DNA from: Parietichytrium sp. I65-24A
Lineage: Eukaryota; Sar; Bigyra; Thraustochytrida; Thraustochytriidae
DNA: 64,000 nucleotides
Assembly: GCA_012862575.1 (NCBI GenBank)
Contig: BLSF01000044.1
Coordinates: 248,001 to 312,000, forward strand
Reading direction: 5' to 3'
Positions 42,129 to 52,400 of this stretch are shown here, in pieces. Numbering within the stretch: position 1 is the stretch's first letter; each line of letters starts with the position of its first letter. A program made the translations under genes and the position numbers. The notes beneath the pieces are model-generated. The model saw only the letters and a program-made list of their open reading frames with translations. It was not told the DNA's origin and did no database searches.

Positions 42129-45100
42129 TTAATCCTCGCCAAAAACTTTATCATACGCGTTTTGCGGGACCGGAGAGGGGTTTCTTCCACCGCCGCGACG
42201 ACCGCCTCGGCCCCTGCCGTTCCCTCTTCCACGATCACGATCACTACCTCCACCTCCGCCTCTGCCTCTGCCACGCTGGTTTCGGAGCGGGGCATTTTGA
42301 GTTGGCTGAGCATGCATATCATACAGGTCAACGATCTCACCAGGACCGCTCTGCTGCGCCTCTCTAGACTCGTACTCTGCAATGCGCTGCTTGAGCATCC
42401 GCATTTCTTCCTGTTCTTTCTCGCGATCCTGCTCTAAGATTCGGACAATCTTGCTGTTATCCGGAATGTGTATCGAGGAGGCTTCTAATTTGCCTTTTGC
42501 TCCTCGTTTGACTAATTTGAACTGGACGGCGCCAGGCTTCGATGCGCCGTCCTGACGGACGCCTGCATTGGCCCCAATTTTCGGCAAGCTCGCCTCAATT
42601 TCTCCGTCTTTCTTGAACAGAACGTGGTGAGGAACCGACATCTCTTGAGCATTCTTGCTGCTGTTATTGATAGCTCGGCTTTTATCCGCAGCGATGCTCT
42701 CTTGCATCATCCTTGCAAACTCAAACTCGAATGCTTCGTCTTCAGCAGAGCGTTGATAAGCTGTAAGAGCGTGATCATCGTCGTCAGAAGCAATGTCCGA
42801 GCTGCCATCATCTGACACATCATCATCGTCGTCATCATCCTCATCGAGTTCTTCGTCATCGTCGTCGTCGTCATCATCATCATCGTCATCATCTTCGTCG
42901 TCGTCATCGTCGTCGTCATCTTCGTCATCGTCATCCTCGTCGTCGTCATCCTCGTCGTCATCGTCATCCTCATCGTCTTCATCCTCGGAGCTAAACTCTT
43001 CGTCTTCTGCGCCGCTAAACTCTCCGTCACCTGGGGCTTGTGACTCGCCAAGCTTGTTATCGAGAGAACGTGGGTTGGCGCCCGAGGTCCCAAGAACCTT
43101 GAAAGATGCATTGATACTTTCCAAGCGCTGTTCAACCTCCTGAAGGGTTTTCGGTCGCACAGCGACGGGTGAACGCAAAATGTGATAAGTATCGCTCACC
43201 ACGAATTCAATTTCAAGCGGCAGGTACTCTTTTGATTGCATGTAACGCTCCAAATACATCCAAAGCCTGGCGAGCCTTGAGGAAAACTGAGTTTTGGTAA
43301 TGAAATCTTTCGAGTGATCCAAAATCGTACACACCAAACGAACACGAAAGCTCTCGTAAGGCGGGTCGCCATCATACGCGATGAGAGGGTGAAACTGTGT
43401 CGCATCCTCCTCTATGCAACCACCAGGAGTTGGGCCTCGAGGGCGAAGTGCTCTTTCTGCATTCCAAGATGCTATGAGCTCATCAGAGGGAGCTTCCGCT
43501 TGATGCTGCGGCCAGGGTAGCGCGTGGCCGTAGTGCAAGATGAAGTAGAGTACGTCAAACAATGTGTTGCTATCTACGATCTTGTAGTTGAAAAGCTCTG
43601 CAAACATGCGCCCGTACCCAAGGATTTTCTGAAATTGTCGCGAGTCGTTCCTTTCCAACTCAATTTCCACGCGTTCTAAAAGGGAATCCACAACTGATAT
43701 GCCCACCCACGGGCATGAGACGGAGATATAAGCCACGCAGTCACACACTTTCGGAATTAGAGCGGCCCTTTTCTTCGCAACGGCAAGACAACTCCGCACA
43801 ATAATATCCGTCGACTTTCCTCGACCCTCAAGGGACCAGTCGAGCCGTTTCATCATGGACGTCACAAACTCAACCCTCTCTGCTTCTGCAACAAGCTTTT
43901 TCTTTCCGGGCACCTTGTCCTTGACCGGGACCTCCTTCGTCGGGGGGGTAACGCCGTCAGCATTCCCCTCCTCAATTTCCCTCTCACGCACGAGTTTGAT
44001 GTAATGGTCTTGTTCGGTGGTTCCAGAGAGGTAATCAAAAAGGAGGTAGCGAATGAATAACTCTTCAGGTTCTCGCACCTTCGCTCGCGCTTTATTGACT
44101 CTCTTTGGGGGAATGACGTAAAAGTAAGCATTGTCCACCATCATTGCCTGCCCCGGACTAAGGTTGCGAGCTAGCGCATGTCTGCGCAATGCCAAAACGA
44201 AGCGATTCGTCTCTGCGTGAGTGTCCTCGAAGCGATAGAGATACCGGCCCACAGTCTCAAATAGAGCGCAAATGCAGTCGATGTTCTGCCCCGTGAAATC
44301 CTTGAACAAAGTGTTCCAAACATAGAAGGCCTTCTCTGGAGGCATGCAAAGTTCTTGAACTTGGCCGAATTTGATCAATTCTCCAATATAACGAACATTT
44401 CGGAGCCTGCTCTCGAGTTTTTTTGGATCATTTCTCTTCAACAGACCGCGAAATTCACGTTCCAAATATTCAGCTAGGCCCTTTCCAATTTGCGGATAGA
44501 GTGGGGATAAAATGGCAGAAATGCGAGAGTAATAAGGAAGAAGTTCACACCTGCTCCAAGGTGCGTGTGTGAGTTCGCTAATCAGCCTCTTGATGCTCCT
44601 TTTGTTAGCAAGGTGGCAGAATTCCACAGCAAACTTTTCAGTGGCGCTAACGCTCAAGCAATTTTGCAGCTTGGTCATCATTTCTTCGATCTGTACAGAA
44701 TTGCTGATTGCCTCCACCGCCTGGGTACCGCTGTCATCTTCGTCGCTAAGTGACTCCTGATCATAATTGTCCTCTCCGGCAGCAGAGTCCCCATTCAATG
44801 AGACCGAGGCTGGCTTTTTGCTGCTCGGTGGTGCTTGCTGTTGTTGTTGCTGCTGCTGCTTTGCCACACTTAGTGCCGGAGGAGGAGGTGGAATATTGAC
44901 TGACGGAGCATAGCGGCCGAATTGTTCTAAGGCGTTATCTAAGGTCCCCTTGGAAGGGTTGCTCTTGACGGCACGCTGAGCTTGTTGTTGTTGCGGCTGC
45001 TGTGGGGCTTCGATAGCCGGTGTCTGCGAATTCACTGGTTTTGCCGCCCCAAGCAAAACTGCTGGTAATACTTCTGTTAGATTGGGCAAATCACAGTAGA

Positions 45101-46166
45101 AAGCTCTCGTTTCTTCACTTCCGTATCGCCATCCTTCGGGAGATAATTGTTCATTATCATCTAGCTTCTTCCTATCCCACAGTGAAATGCCAGCGACCTT
45201 CTCAGTCTCCTCCTCCTCTTCCTCAGCAAAGTCTGGTAAGTCACAGTCCAGGATTTGGGCGAGGGCAGTGGCGCCTTCTAAGATGCGCGCAAACTGCTCC
45301 GTCCTTTCCTGGAAAATCTGTTGTGCTTTCTCCCCAACCGACCCACGGTTTATCGTGTCTTCCTTGTTCTTTTTCTTGCGCTTGCGGAGCGCCTCGTCTT
45401 CTGCTACGAGCCGCGCGAATAGCGCCTGTTTGTACGCTTCTACCATGGCCAAGCATCGCTGTCTTGTCTCCGCGGGGATTGCCGGAGAGGCAAGTGCTAA
45501 TATCTCTGAGCGCTCTTCGCTGAGGTTCCGCGGCACAACTCCGAGGAGGTCGACACCAGCAACTCGGAGTAGCGCATTCACGCCGGCAAGATTTGAAAGC
45601 GCGAGATTTGCCATAGGCCTCGCGGCAGCATCGGTAGGGCCGCTAGTCACCGGCACACGGCACATTTTCCGCAGCATCTTGACCGCAAATGCAGGCGAGT
45701 CGGCGACTCCGAAGAGCACCATCTCCGCCGCCATTCGCATGAGCACCTTACGCCTGGCCACGTCCGCTTTCTCCATAGACTCTTCCACCTTATCAAACGC
45801 TGAGGCCACGGCATTCATTAGCGGGCCAGCCAGTCCGTCGTACCGCTCGTGGATCAAGCTCGCCAACTGCATGGCCGCGGGTACATCTCTGGGCTTGAGA
45901 GGTGCCTCCAGGAGCCCCTGTACGATTTCGCTTACGTACCTCCGAAGGTTGAGCTTGCATGCTTCCTGAGCCAACTGTACGCCAGAGTCCTCGTTTACAG
46001 CCTTGACCTTCTTCACAAACCCAGTGGTTTTCTTCACGTCCGACACCAGCGACTTTTTGTCCTTCTCCACGGCCGCGCGACTGGCTGCAAGGCGCTCTGG
46101 GCTGTGCTCTGCAAAGCACACTGCTCGCATCTCGCTCAGCTTTGCCAACTCGGTAAAGTCCGCCAT
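42129..46166 (-). CDS. UPF2: Nonsense-mediated decay factor UPF2
   Basis: Scaffold that bridges UPF1 and UPF3 in nonsense-mediated mRNA decay, cytoplasmic and perinuclear. 1,345 aa, one exon. Three MIF4G-type helical repeats are visible: about 60-330, about 500-690 (containing NVRYIGELIKFGQV and FKDFTGQNIDCICALFETVGRYL), and about 755-890 (QFQKILGYGRMFAELFNYKIVD). Between the first two is a low-complexity Gln/Pro-rich linker. After the third comes an acidic tract of some 60-65 Asp/Glu residues (about 1050-1117), then the UPF1-binding region (FEFEFARMMQESIAADKSRA) and an RGG-rich tail. Animal UPF2 has a shorter acidic stretch. The frame runs 16 codons further upstream from GTG; I use the ATG at 46166. 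A Lys-rich N-terminal extension seen in animals is absent. Confidence 0.92.
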   Translation of the reverse strand: MADFTELAKLSEMRAVCFAEHSPERLAASRAAVEKDKKSLVSDVKKTTGFVKKVKAVNEDSGVQLAQEACKLNLRRYVSEIVQGLLEAPLKPRDVPAAMQLASLIHERYDGLAGPLMNAVASAFDKVEESMEKADVARRKVLMRMAAEMVLFGVADSPAFAVKMLRKMCRVPVTSGPTDAAARPMANLALSNLAGVNALLRVAGVDLLGVVPRNLSEERSEILALASPAIPAETRQRCLAMVEAYKQALFARLVAEDEALRKRKKKNKEDTINRGSVGEKAQQIFQERTEQFARILEGATALAQILDCDLPDFAEEEEEETEKVAGISLWDRKKLDDNEQLSPEGWRYGSEETRAFYCDLPNLTEVLPAVLLGAAKPVNSQTPAIEAPQQPQQQQAQRAVKSNPSKGTLDNALEQFGRYAPSVNIPPPPPALSVAKQQQQQQQQAPPSSKKPASVSLNGDSAAGEDNYDQESLSDEDDSGTQAVEAISNSVQIEEMMTKLQNCLSVSATEKFAVEFCHLANKRSIKRLISELTHAPWSRCELLPYYSRISAILSPLYPQIGKGLAEYLEREFRGLLKRNDPKKLESRLRNVRYIGELIKFGQVQELCMPPEKAFYVWNTLFKDFTGQNIDCICALFETVGRYLYRFEDTHAETNRFVLALRRHALARNLSPGQAMMVDNAYFYVIPPKRVNKARAKVREPEELFIRYLLFDYLSGTTEQDHYIKLVREREIEEGNADGVTPPTKEVPVKDKVPGKKKLVAEAERVEFVTSMMKRLDWSLEGRGKSTDIIVRSCLAVAKKRAALIPKVCDCVAYISVSCPWVGISVVDSLLERVEIELERNDSRQFQKILGYGRMFAELFNYKIVDSNTLFDVLYFILHYGHALPWPQHQAEAPSDELIASWNAERALRPRGPTPGGCIEEDATQFHPLIAYDGDPPYESFRVRLVCTILDHSKDFITKTQFSSRLARLWMYLERYMQSKEYLPLEIEFVVSDTYHILRSPVAVRPKTLQEVEQRLESINASFKVLGTSGANPRSLDNKLGESQAPGDGEFSGAEDEEFSSEDEDDEDDDDDEDDDDEDDDDEDDDDDDDDEDDDDDDDDDDDDDEELDEDDDDDDDVSDDGSSDIASDDDDHALTAYQRSAEDEAFEFEFARMMQESIAADKSRAINNSSKNAQEMSVPHHVLFKKDGEIEASLPKIGANAGVRQDGASKPGAVQFKLVKRGAKGKLEASSIHIPDNSKIVRILEQDREKEQEEMRMLKQRIAEYESREAQQSGPGEIVDLYDMHAQPTQNAPLRNQRGRGRGGGGGSDRDRGRGNGRGRGGRRGGGRNPSPVPQNAYDKVFGED
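42815..43010 (-). repeat. GAT/GAC trinucleotide tract coding poly-Asp in UPF2
   Basis: Nearly 200 bp of irregular GAT, GAC and GAA/GAG codons encode an Asp/Glu run. The synonymous codons are mixed, so the tract is not a pure microsatellite; on the opposite strand it reads as a spurious poly-Ser frame. Confidence 0.85.
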
Positions 46167-46382
46167 ATTCTCCAGCGCCTTGGCGTTTGTTTCGACCGGA
46201 TTAACAGCAGTCACGAGCGAGCCGATGAACCAATGCTCTTAAAATTTTGAAAAAACTGCAGCCAGCAAATGATGTAATGACTATCGAGGGAGGAACAATC
46301 GATCAAAACTCTGTCCTTCTCGATCTCCGACGCCCTGCTTGAGTCAGTCAGTCAGTCCACTACTCCCTCACTGCCAATTTCG

Positions 46383-46398
46383 TCAATCAATCAATCAA

Positions 46399-46443
<45 letters not shown>
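46383..46443. repeat. (ATCA)n / (TCAA)n microsatellite
   Basis: About fifteen tetramers, nearly perfect with one interruption, about 220 bp upstream of the UPF2 start codon. Confidence 0.9.
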
Positions 46444-47143
46444 GCTCTAAAGCCAATTGCAACGATAAAAACCACTGAGAAAAGCTCCACAGAGGCAGGG
46501 ACCACAGCATCAGGTATCGACGCCGATGCTGGCACTCAAGAATCAAGACTCCTCGGCTTGGGCCAGCCAGATCGCAAGCAAGCTCTCTCTTCTCTTCCCT
46601 CTTCCCTCTTTTCTCTTCTCTCTTTTCTCAGGCTCTCCTCCTCCTCCTCCTCCTCCTCTCCGCTCTTTCCCTCCGTTCGTATCCGCCGTAGCAAGCAAAA
46701 TGTATGTGCTTTTTCCCCGAACGACTCCGCGCTCTCCTAAACGGCGCTGCAATGGCACGCGATTGGCGAAAGAAGCGCGCGCACCTCTGTTGGAGTCGAG
46801 CTCCTTGCGCGGACACCTTGCGCGTACCCTCTCAAACGCAAAACTGCGAAAGCTACACTCGTTTCTACCACACTCCCTCCATTAAGGTTCTGCGCATTGC
46901 CGCCAGTAGCGAAACGAGCGCGGGAAAGGTGTACCGGCGAGAAATTAGACATGGCAGCGAAATCGATCAAGAGACGTCTTGCTACTGTCGCGTTGCCCCA
47001 ATGTGCGAAAGTAGCAGTTTATACAGAGTATACTCCTACAGTAAGAAGAGAAGAGATGTGCGAAACACCGAAGAGAGAATAGAGAAAAAGAGAGAGACAA
47101 GCGCGGAGACACGTGAGCCACACGGAAACAAACAAACAAAGTA

Positions 47144-47165
47144 AGAAAGAAAGAAAGAAAGAAAG
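47144..47165. repeat. (GAAA)n microsatellite
   Basis: Five GAAA units in the spacer downstream of the secreted-protein gene. This is the only GAAA run in the window with no recognised + gene behind it; a 62-codon frame starting at 47212 follows but is not convincing. Confidence 0.85.
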
Positions 47166-47396
47166 GTTCAGAGGTTTATCGTCTTCGTGAATGAATAGAG
47201 TGACAACTTAGATGAAAATGAGTGGGTGTGGTTGTATGTATGTATGGTCTTGGCAGAAGAGAGGACTCTGCGAGCTCAAAGCAAACTCGAACTCTTCCAC
47301 AGCATCTGGGAATGAGTTTCAATTTCGTGCCTGGTGCCCTGACGATATGAGAGTCAGAGACAAGTTGAAGGCGCTGCTTCCAACACAGGATGTAGC

Positions 47397-49469
47397 TTAG
47401 TTTCCGACTGGGCAGGTGAGAATGCCGCCGGACCAGGTCTGTGGGCAGACAAACGGCGACGTTCCCTTGAGCCTACGGGTTGAGGTCTTGTCATCGCAGG
47501 TCTGCACATCATCCGGGCCGGAAGGTTCCACGCACACTCCGCAGAGCTTCTCCACCTGACCGTTTGCGTCCGTGGCGTGTACCACCCAGGAGATGAAGTC
47601 GCCAACGCCGCCGGAGCTGATCACAGTTGCGGAGTTGGCTGCGAATTCGACGCGGCATTCCGGGTGGACGACCTTGTCAGCGCCATTGCAGCGCTGGCAA
47701 AGTGGGGCCTCGCTCGAGGCTCCACCGAAGGCGGCCGAGACGGAGAACGGGCAGCCGTTGGGCTTGACGGATGTAGAGCCCATGGCGGAGGCTTCGAAGG
47801 TGAGAGGGACGTCGCACGGGTTCATGACGGCGAGACCGGTGCCGCAATCGATGTCGTCGGCGGTAATGGCCTGCTGGTCCTCCACGGTGACGGTTGCGGT
47901 GCAGCTGGACTCCACGCCGCAGGAGTCTGTCGCATACAGGGTAACGGAGTGAGAGCCCAGCCCAAATGGCCCGACACTGCTGATAGCGAGGGAGATGGAG
48001 CTTTCTGCGTCGCTGCTGCCGCCGTCCACGTCTGCGGCAACGATGGTGCTGGACTCGCAGTTGGCTGTTGCAGCGATTGTGACCGGCGAGCAGACCGCGA
48101 CTGGGGCAGCGTTGGTCACAGTGACCTTGGCGCTGCACTCTGCGGTTGCCCCGCAGCTGTCGGTGGCGGTGAGAACAACAGTGTGCTCGCCTGGCGCGAA
48201 TGGGCCGCTGGTGTCCAAAGTGAGGGTCACTCCTCCATTGGCGTCAGAGCTTCCGTTGTCGACGTCCTCCGGGATGATGCTTGCCGAGCAAGAGCTGCCA
48301 GAAGAGACAACGATGTCCTTGCAAGACGCGGTCGGCAGAGGGTTGTAAGCGGTCACTTGCGCGCTGCACTCACTGGATTCCCCAGCTTCGTTAACGATCG
48401 TCAGTGCGACAGTGGCAGGCGACTCGGCAACAGTAACATAGCTCTGGGATGGGGTCATTGATGCGATCGAAGAATAAGCGTCGAACGAGCCGCCATCAAT
48501 GTCCACAGAAGCCACGTCGGCTCCGTTGCAGGTCTCATCAACAACGAGGTTTGCGTTCTTGCAAATCGCCACTGGCTTGGAGGTGAATGACAGACTGTTT
48601 CCCTGGAGGACAAAGATGGAGTCAAAGCTATGATCGGCCACGTCGGCAATCGCGAGCTTGAACTTCACTGCGCGACCATAGGGGATCGTAATCGCGTCTG
48701 TGCTGAGGAGCTTGCTGAGGCCGTCGAATTCGGTTCCAGCAGGGTAGTATTGGTAAAAATCCTCGCTATTGGCATGATCGTTCAGGTTGTTGATGCTTAG
48801 CGGAACTTTGTTTGCACCGACGAGAGCAACGTTGCGGTAGACATCCTCCTCCACATCATCGACCAGGAAGGCTGCCAGATCGTTAAAGCTTGTATCGACG
48901 TATTCACTGTACTCGTCCGAGCCGAAGATGTAGTTGAAGCTGAGCTCCACGTCGGCGATGTTCAAATCCGCCTTGATACTGACTTCGAACAAAAATCGGC
49001 AGTCATCATACAAGCTTTTGCCAGGCAAGATGGCCTTGAGATCCTCATCCGTGGTGGTGACACCCCAGTTGGTGGTGTACCCGCCCGATGAGCTGGAGAG
49101 CGATTCGACCGCCGGAGCTGCTCCCGAGGACAAGACAATACCGGTCGACTGAATGCCCAGTTGATAAAACGCGCTATTGCTCGGCAGAGAGTCAAACAAC
49201 CCGTACGCGGTATCCTGGCATAGGATCTGCGCGTTGCTCACTTCCAAAAGCTCGCTTGCCTCTGTGCCGAGCAGTGCTGTTGCCAGTTCTTGGGCAGTGG
49301 AGGTAGTGGAAAATGCCAAGTCCCTGCCTTCGCTGAGGCGTCGGCCCTGGAGTGGGGTGCATTGGGCCCTGTCCTCATTGGAGCAATCCATCTCTACCCC
49401 GAGTGGAATGTAGCCAGTTGCTGCCCCGCATGCTGCGAGCAGCGCGCCGATGCTGATTGCACGAGTCAT
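47397..49469 (-). CDS. Secreted choice-of-anchor-L / HYR-like repeat protein
   Basis: Protein of 690 aa. The ATG at 49469 gives a signal peptide (TRAISIGALLAACGAATG). Residues about 80-310 match the choice-of-anchor-L domain known mainly from bacterial surface proteins: the GVTTTDEDL segment, a strand-rich block with LSFNYIFGSDEYSEY, and FNDLAAFLVDD. Then come about three immunoglobulin-like HYR-type repeats of 80-90 aa with recurring features: a PVAVC start, a DVDGGSSDAESS block, GPFGLGSHSVTL and TDSCGVESSCTATVTV. The C-terminal 150 residues are Cys-containing. No GPI signal or membrane anchor is evident. Role is probably in the cell wall, scales or extracellular matrix. The bacterial-type domain could mean old lateral transfer, though it also occurs in some protists. 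Confidence 0.82.
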   Translation of the reverse strand: MTRAISIGALLAACGAATGYIPLGVEMDCSNEDRAQCTPLQGRRLSEGRDLAFSTTSTAQELATALLGTEASELLEVSNAQILCQDTAYGLFDSLPSNSAFYQLGIQSTGIVLSSGAAPAVESLSSSSGGYTTNWGVTTTDEDLKAILPGKSLYDDCRFLFEVSIKADLNIADVELSFNYIFGSDEYSEYVDTSFNDLAAFLVDDVEEDVYRNVALVGANKVPLSINNLNDHANSEDFYQYYPAGTEFDGLSKLLSTDAITIPYGRAVKFKLAIADVADHSFDSIFVLQGNSLSFTSKPVAICKNANLVVDETCNGADVASVDIDGGSFDAYSSIASMTPSQSYVTVAESPATVALTIVNEAGESSECSAQVTAYNPLPTASCKDIVVSSGSSCSASIIPEDVDNGSSDANGGVTLTLDTSGPFAPGEHTVVLTATDSCGATAECSAKVTVTNAAPVAVCSPVTIAATANCESSTIVAADVDGGSSDAESSISLAISSVGPFGLGSHSVTLYATDSCGVESSCTATVTVEDQQAITADDIDCGTGLAVMNPCDVPLTFEASAMGSTSVKPNGCPFSVSAAFGGASSEAPLCQRCNGADKVVHPECRVEFAANSATVISSGGVGDFISWVVHATDANGQVEKLCGVCVEPSGPDDVQTCDDKTSTRRLKGTSPFVCPQTWSGGILTCPVGN

Positions 49470-52400
49470 TCTGTTTGACTCTCAAATCACGTGGTCTTCT
49501 TTTCTTTGCCGATTGGTTCTGGGTACTGAGTTTGGTGTCTGCTGCTCAGCTGCTCTCCTGCTCACGTCGTGACACGTGACACGGCCATGCACGAGGTAAG
49601 CCTATCGATGGCCGGCCATCGGTAGAAGACGTCACTTGCATCGAGGCTGAAGAGAGGCTTGAAACCAATCGTAGGACCTCATGCGATGTGATGCTGCCTA
49701 GTCTACTACATTGAAGAGAGTGAAGAGACCGCTTCATTCGAGTTTTTGAGAGAGTACTGAGTACTGTGCCTCTGGAGCGTGGGGCCTACCGCCGCCGAGA
49801 AAACAAAGAGAGGTCGACCCTCGTGTCTTGGGTTAAATTATCAAGAACAACCCAGTTTTGAATTCTCACAGTCAGTCAACAAGGGCAGTGAGAAAGAGAA
49901 CCGAGAAAGATTTGCCGCTGTAGTGCATATGTGAGCTAGGAGTCAGAGAGAGAGAGCGTGGTCTTATGGTCTTAGAAATGCTGTTCTCTTCGCGAGCCAG
50001 TCCACTCCCTCTTTCACCCCTTTCCCTCTTCCTCTTCTTTTTCTTCTCTTCGATTCGATTCATGCCCACGTATAGTTTTATTGGAGAGGTGGCTAAGAAT
50101 CGGCCTTCTCACAACACATTCTATTTGTGCCGGCCCAGTGAAGGTCAGCCACCCGTATAGCGAAATGCTGGCCGCCTGCCACAGGTGCCGTGCGTGCGTC
50201 TTTTGCCTCTTGCTCATGGCTCACTTTTGGCGTGCGCGCCCTCGTTGTTGCATACACAGTTCATGCCTCTTATGCAAAGGTTTTCTAGGATCTCCGAAGA
50301 CGAGATCTGAATTCTGAGCACAAGCGCCTTGACTGCATTCTGCATTCTTCACAACGTTTTGTTCTTGAGGTTTAATACATCACCTCTCAGTCAAGCCGCA
50401 CGTGGCGAGTTCATGCCATGTCAGATCTTTGAGTTGCAAAGTAATTTGCGCTTTCAGCCACTTTCTCAAATGAAAGGGCCAACTACAATCTACAACCTAC
50501 TCGAGTGCAGTGCGGTGCGGCTTAAGTTCACAAGGATCCCGTTGTCTTTGAAATTCGAGAAAAAGCTACGAGTACTGAGTACCAGTACCCGTGTCAAGGG
50601 TCAAACTTGCCGAAATTTACTATTTTGGCATGAAGGGTGCAGCTTCGTGAGCCTGGTGCGGTTTGCATGGTTTAGCAAAGGTGCAGACGAGAAGAAAAGC
50701 CTACTCAAAGTGCTCACAGTTAAACTTTCCTTCCAAACACTGCAAGAGAGACGCTCCTTGTAAGTTGCGCCATTCATACAGTTTTTAACTTGCACGTATT
50801 GAATGGCGTTTTGAAGTGGGCTTATGCTTTAATCACGTTGCACTCGGTCTCTTGCAATGTCGTAAGTTTTGGAGACTGTTGGGACCGAGAGGTGGCTGGC
50901 AAAAGGCTATGCCCATCGACTCACAACAAGTCCGCCAATTTACTACTCAGTACCGGTCCTGAGTACCGGTGTCGGTATCGACATCAGCACCGAATCCACA
51001 CGTAAACAGTACCTCAGCTCCTGAATTCTGAACAAAATTTCTCTCAAGCGACCGTGGAGCACGACGTCGAGATCCGATAGGCTGGCTGGTCCGTGGATCA
51101 AACGTGGCACTAGCACTCAAGTTCTCTTGCTAGTGGAGCACGCATCTGTGGAGCAAGCGTTTCCACCAATGTGCATCTCAGCCGTCTGCTCAAATTGGAC
51201 TCCACAATCATTCCCTTCTCCACTTTCTTTCCTTCCTTTTCTTCATTTGCCATGCCCTCGGCGAAAGAGAAGGAGCGTAGCTCTCAATGGAGACCGAGCT
51301 TTTACTTTTCGCATTCTGCGGACGACTACTACACACAATAGGCGAGCATCGGTGCGCACTGTGCGCACTGGGGCAGCAACTTCTTTGCACCTTCTGTTGT
51401 AACCCACTGTCATCAATTGGCTCCAGAAGCAAGGCCAGGAAGGCGGTGCATTGAGAGGGAATAATGGGCGAATAAGATCTTTGGGGAAGCACATTTCAAT
51501 TTTTCCTCTCAGCCCGCGCTAACGTTCAGGACATCCCAGCGTTTCACAATGTTTACAGCGCGCAAGTTTTTGTTACTTCTCGACTAGGGGTGATTCATTT
51601 TAGGCAATTCGCGGCTGGAGCGCATGGAAACATACTGACTTGTGAAATGCTGAATTCTAAAACACATGTGCACAAGTATCACATGTATTGGATCCAACGA
51701 GCTTGTTTCTGTATCTAAGATCAATAAGCTGCATCTCAAGGGAAGCCTCAATGAGCAGTCAAAAGCAAACTCCCTAAGCTCGTGCCATTGGCGTTCAGTT
51801 TCTTGAGAGTCATTTTTTCCATTCCCACAACTGCTCACGTGATGACGACAGGTAGGCCTGTGAGGTGTAGAACATTTGCACTCTCAGAGCTCTCAGCAAA
51901 ATATTGAGTGCGACAGTTTTCACTACGTGTCTGCTGTGAGTAGCAGGCATCGGTGCTTTCCGAAGCCAGGGGATTCTATAGGCCACCTTCATTCGAGGTA
52001 TTCCCTGCGAACTCTCCACAGTACTTGGCACACCTGCATCCTGGAACATTGGCCACGTGACTCCAACTATCTGTAGCCTCTCCCATATCACACGCACACC
52101 TTTGGCATCCTGGTGTTCCTTCTATGTGGTACTAATTAAAGCACCTCAGTCAGAGGTAACCGGACTGTTAGCTAGCTACTAAAGTACTCTCACATCCAAG
52201 TTCGCGATAAACAGCTTGCGCTATTTGGGTGGGTTTGATGTGATTGATTGAGAACGACGAAGCTTCATTTTCTTTTCTTTATTTGTGACAGTGTTTGGAG
52301 CACGTGGAGCATGCGGTTTAGAATTAGTTGCCGGTATAGTGAACTGAAGGAAAAGAGAGAAGAAAAGCCTCTAGAGACATTAGTTCGGTAGGGAAAAGAA

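Larger units (their letters stand above)
46167..47396. promoter_or_regulatory. UPF2 promoter region and flank
   Basis: 1.23 kb between tandem - genes. It holds an (ATCA)n repeat at 46383-46443, a CT-rich tract at about 46583-46672 (purine on the UPF2 sense strand, 417-506 bp upstream), and a (GAAA)n run at 47144-47165. Several short frames are present but none looks coding. Confidence 0.5.

Noticed and set aside
42793-43143. Poly-Ser frame on the + strand
   Set aside because: It is the reverse strand of the poly-Asp tract in UPF2.
46704-47144. 146-codon frame upstream of UPF2
   Set aside because: Low-complexity basic product ending in a GAAA repeat; other frames of equal length overlap it.
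47212-47400. 62-codon frame following a GAAA run
   Set aside because: It would overlap the stop of the secreted-protein gene and lacks any coding signature.
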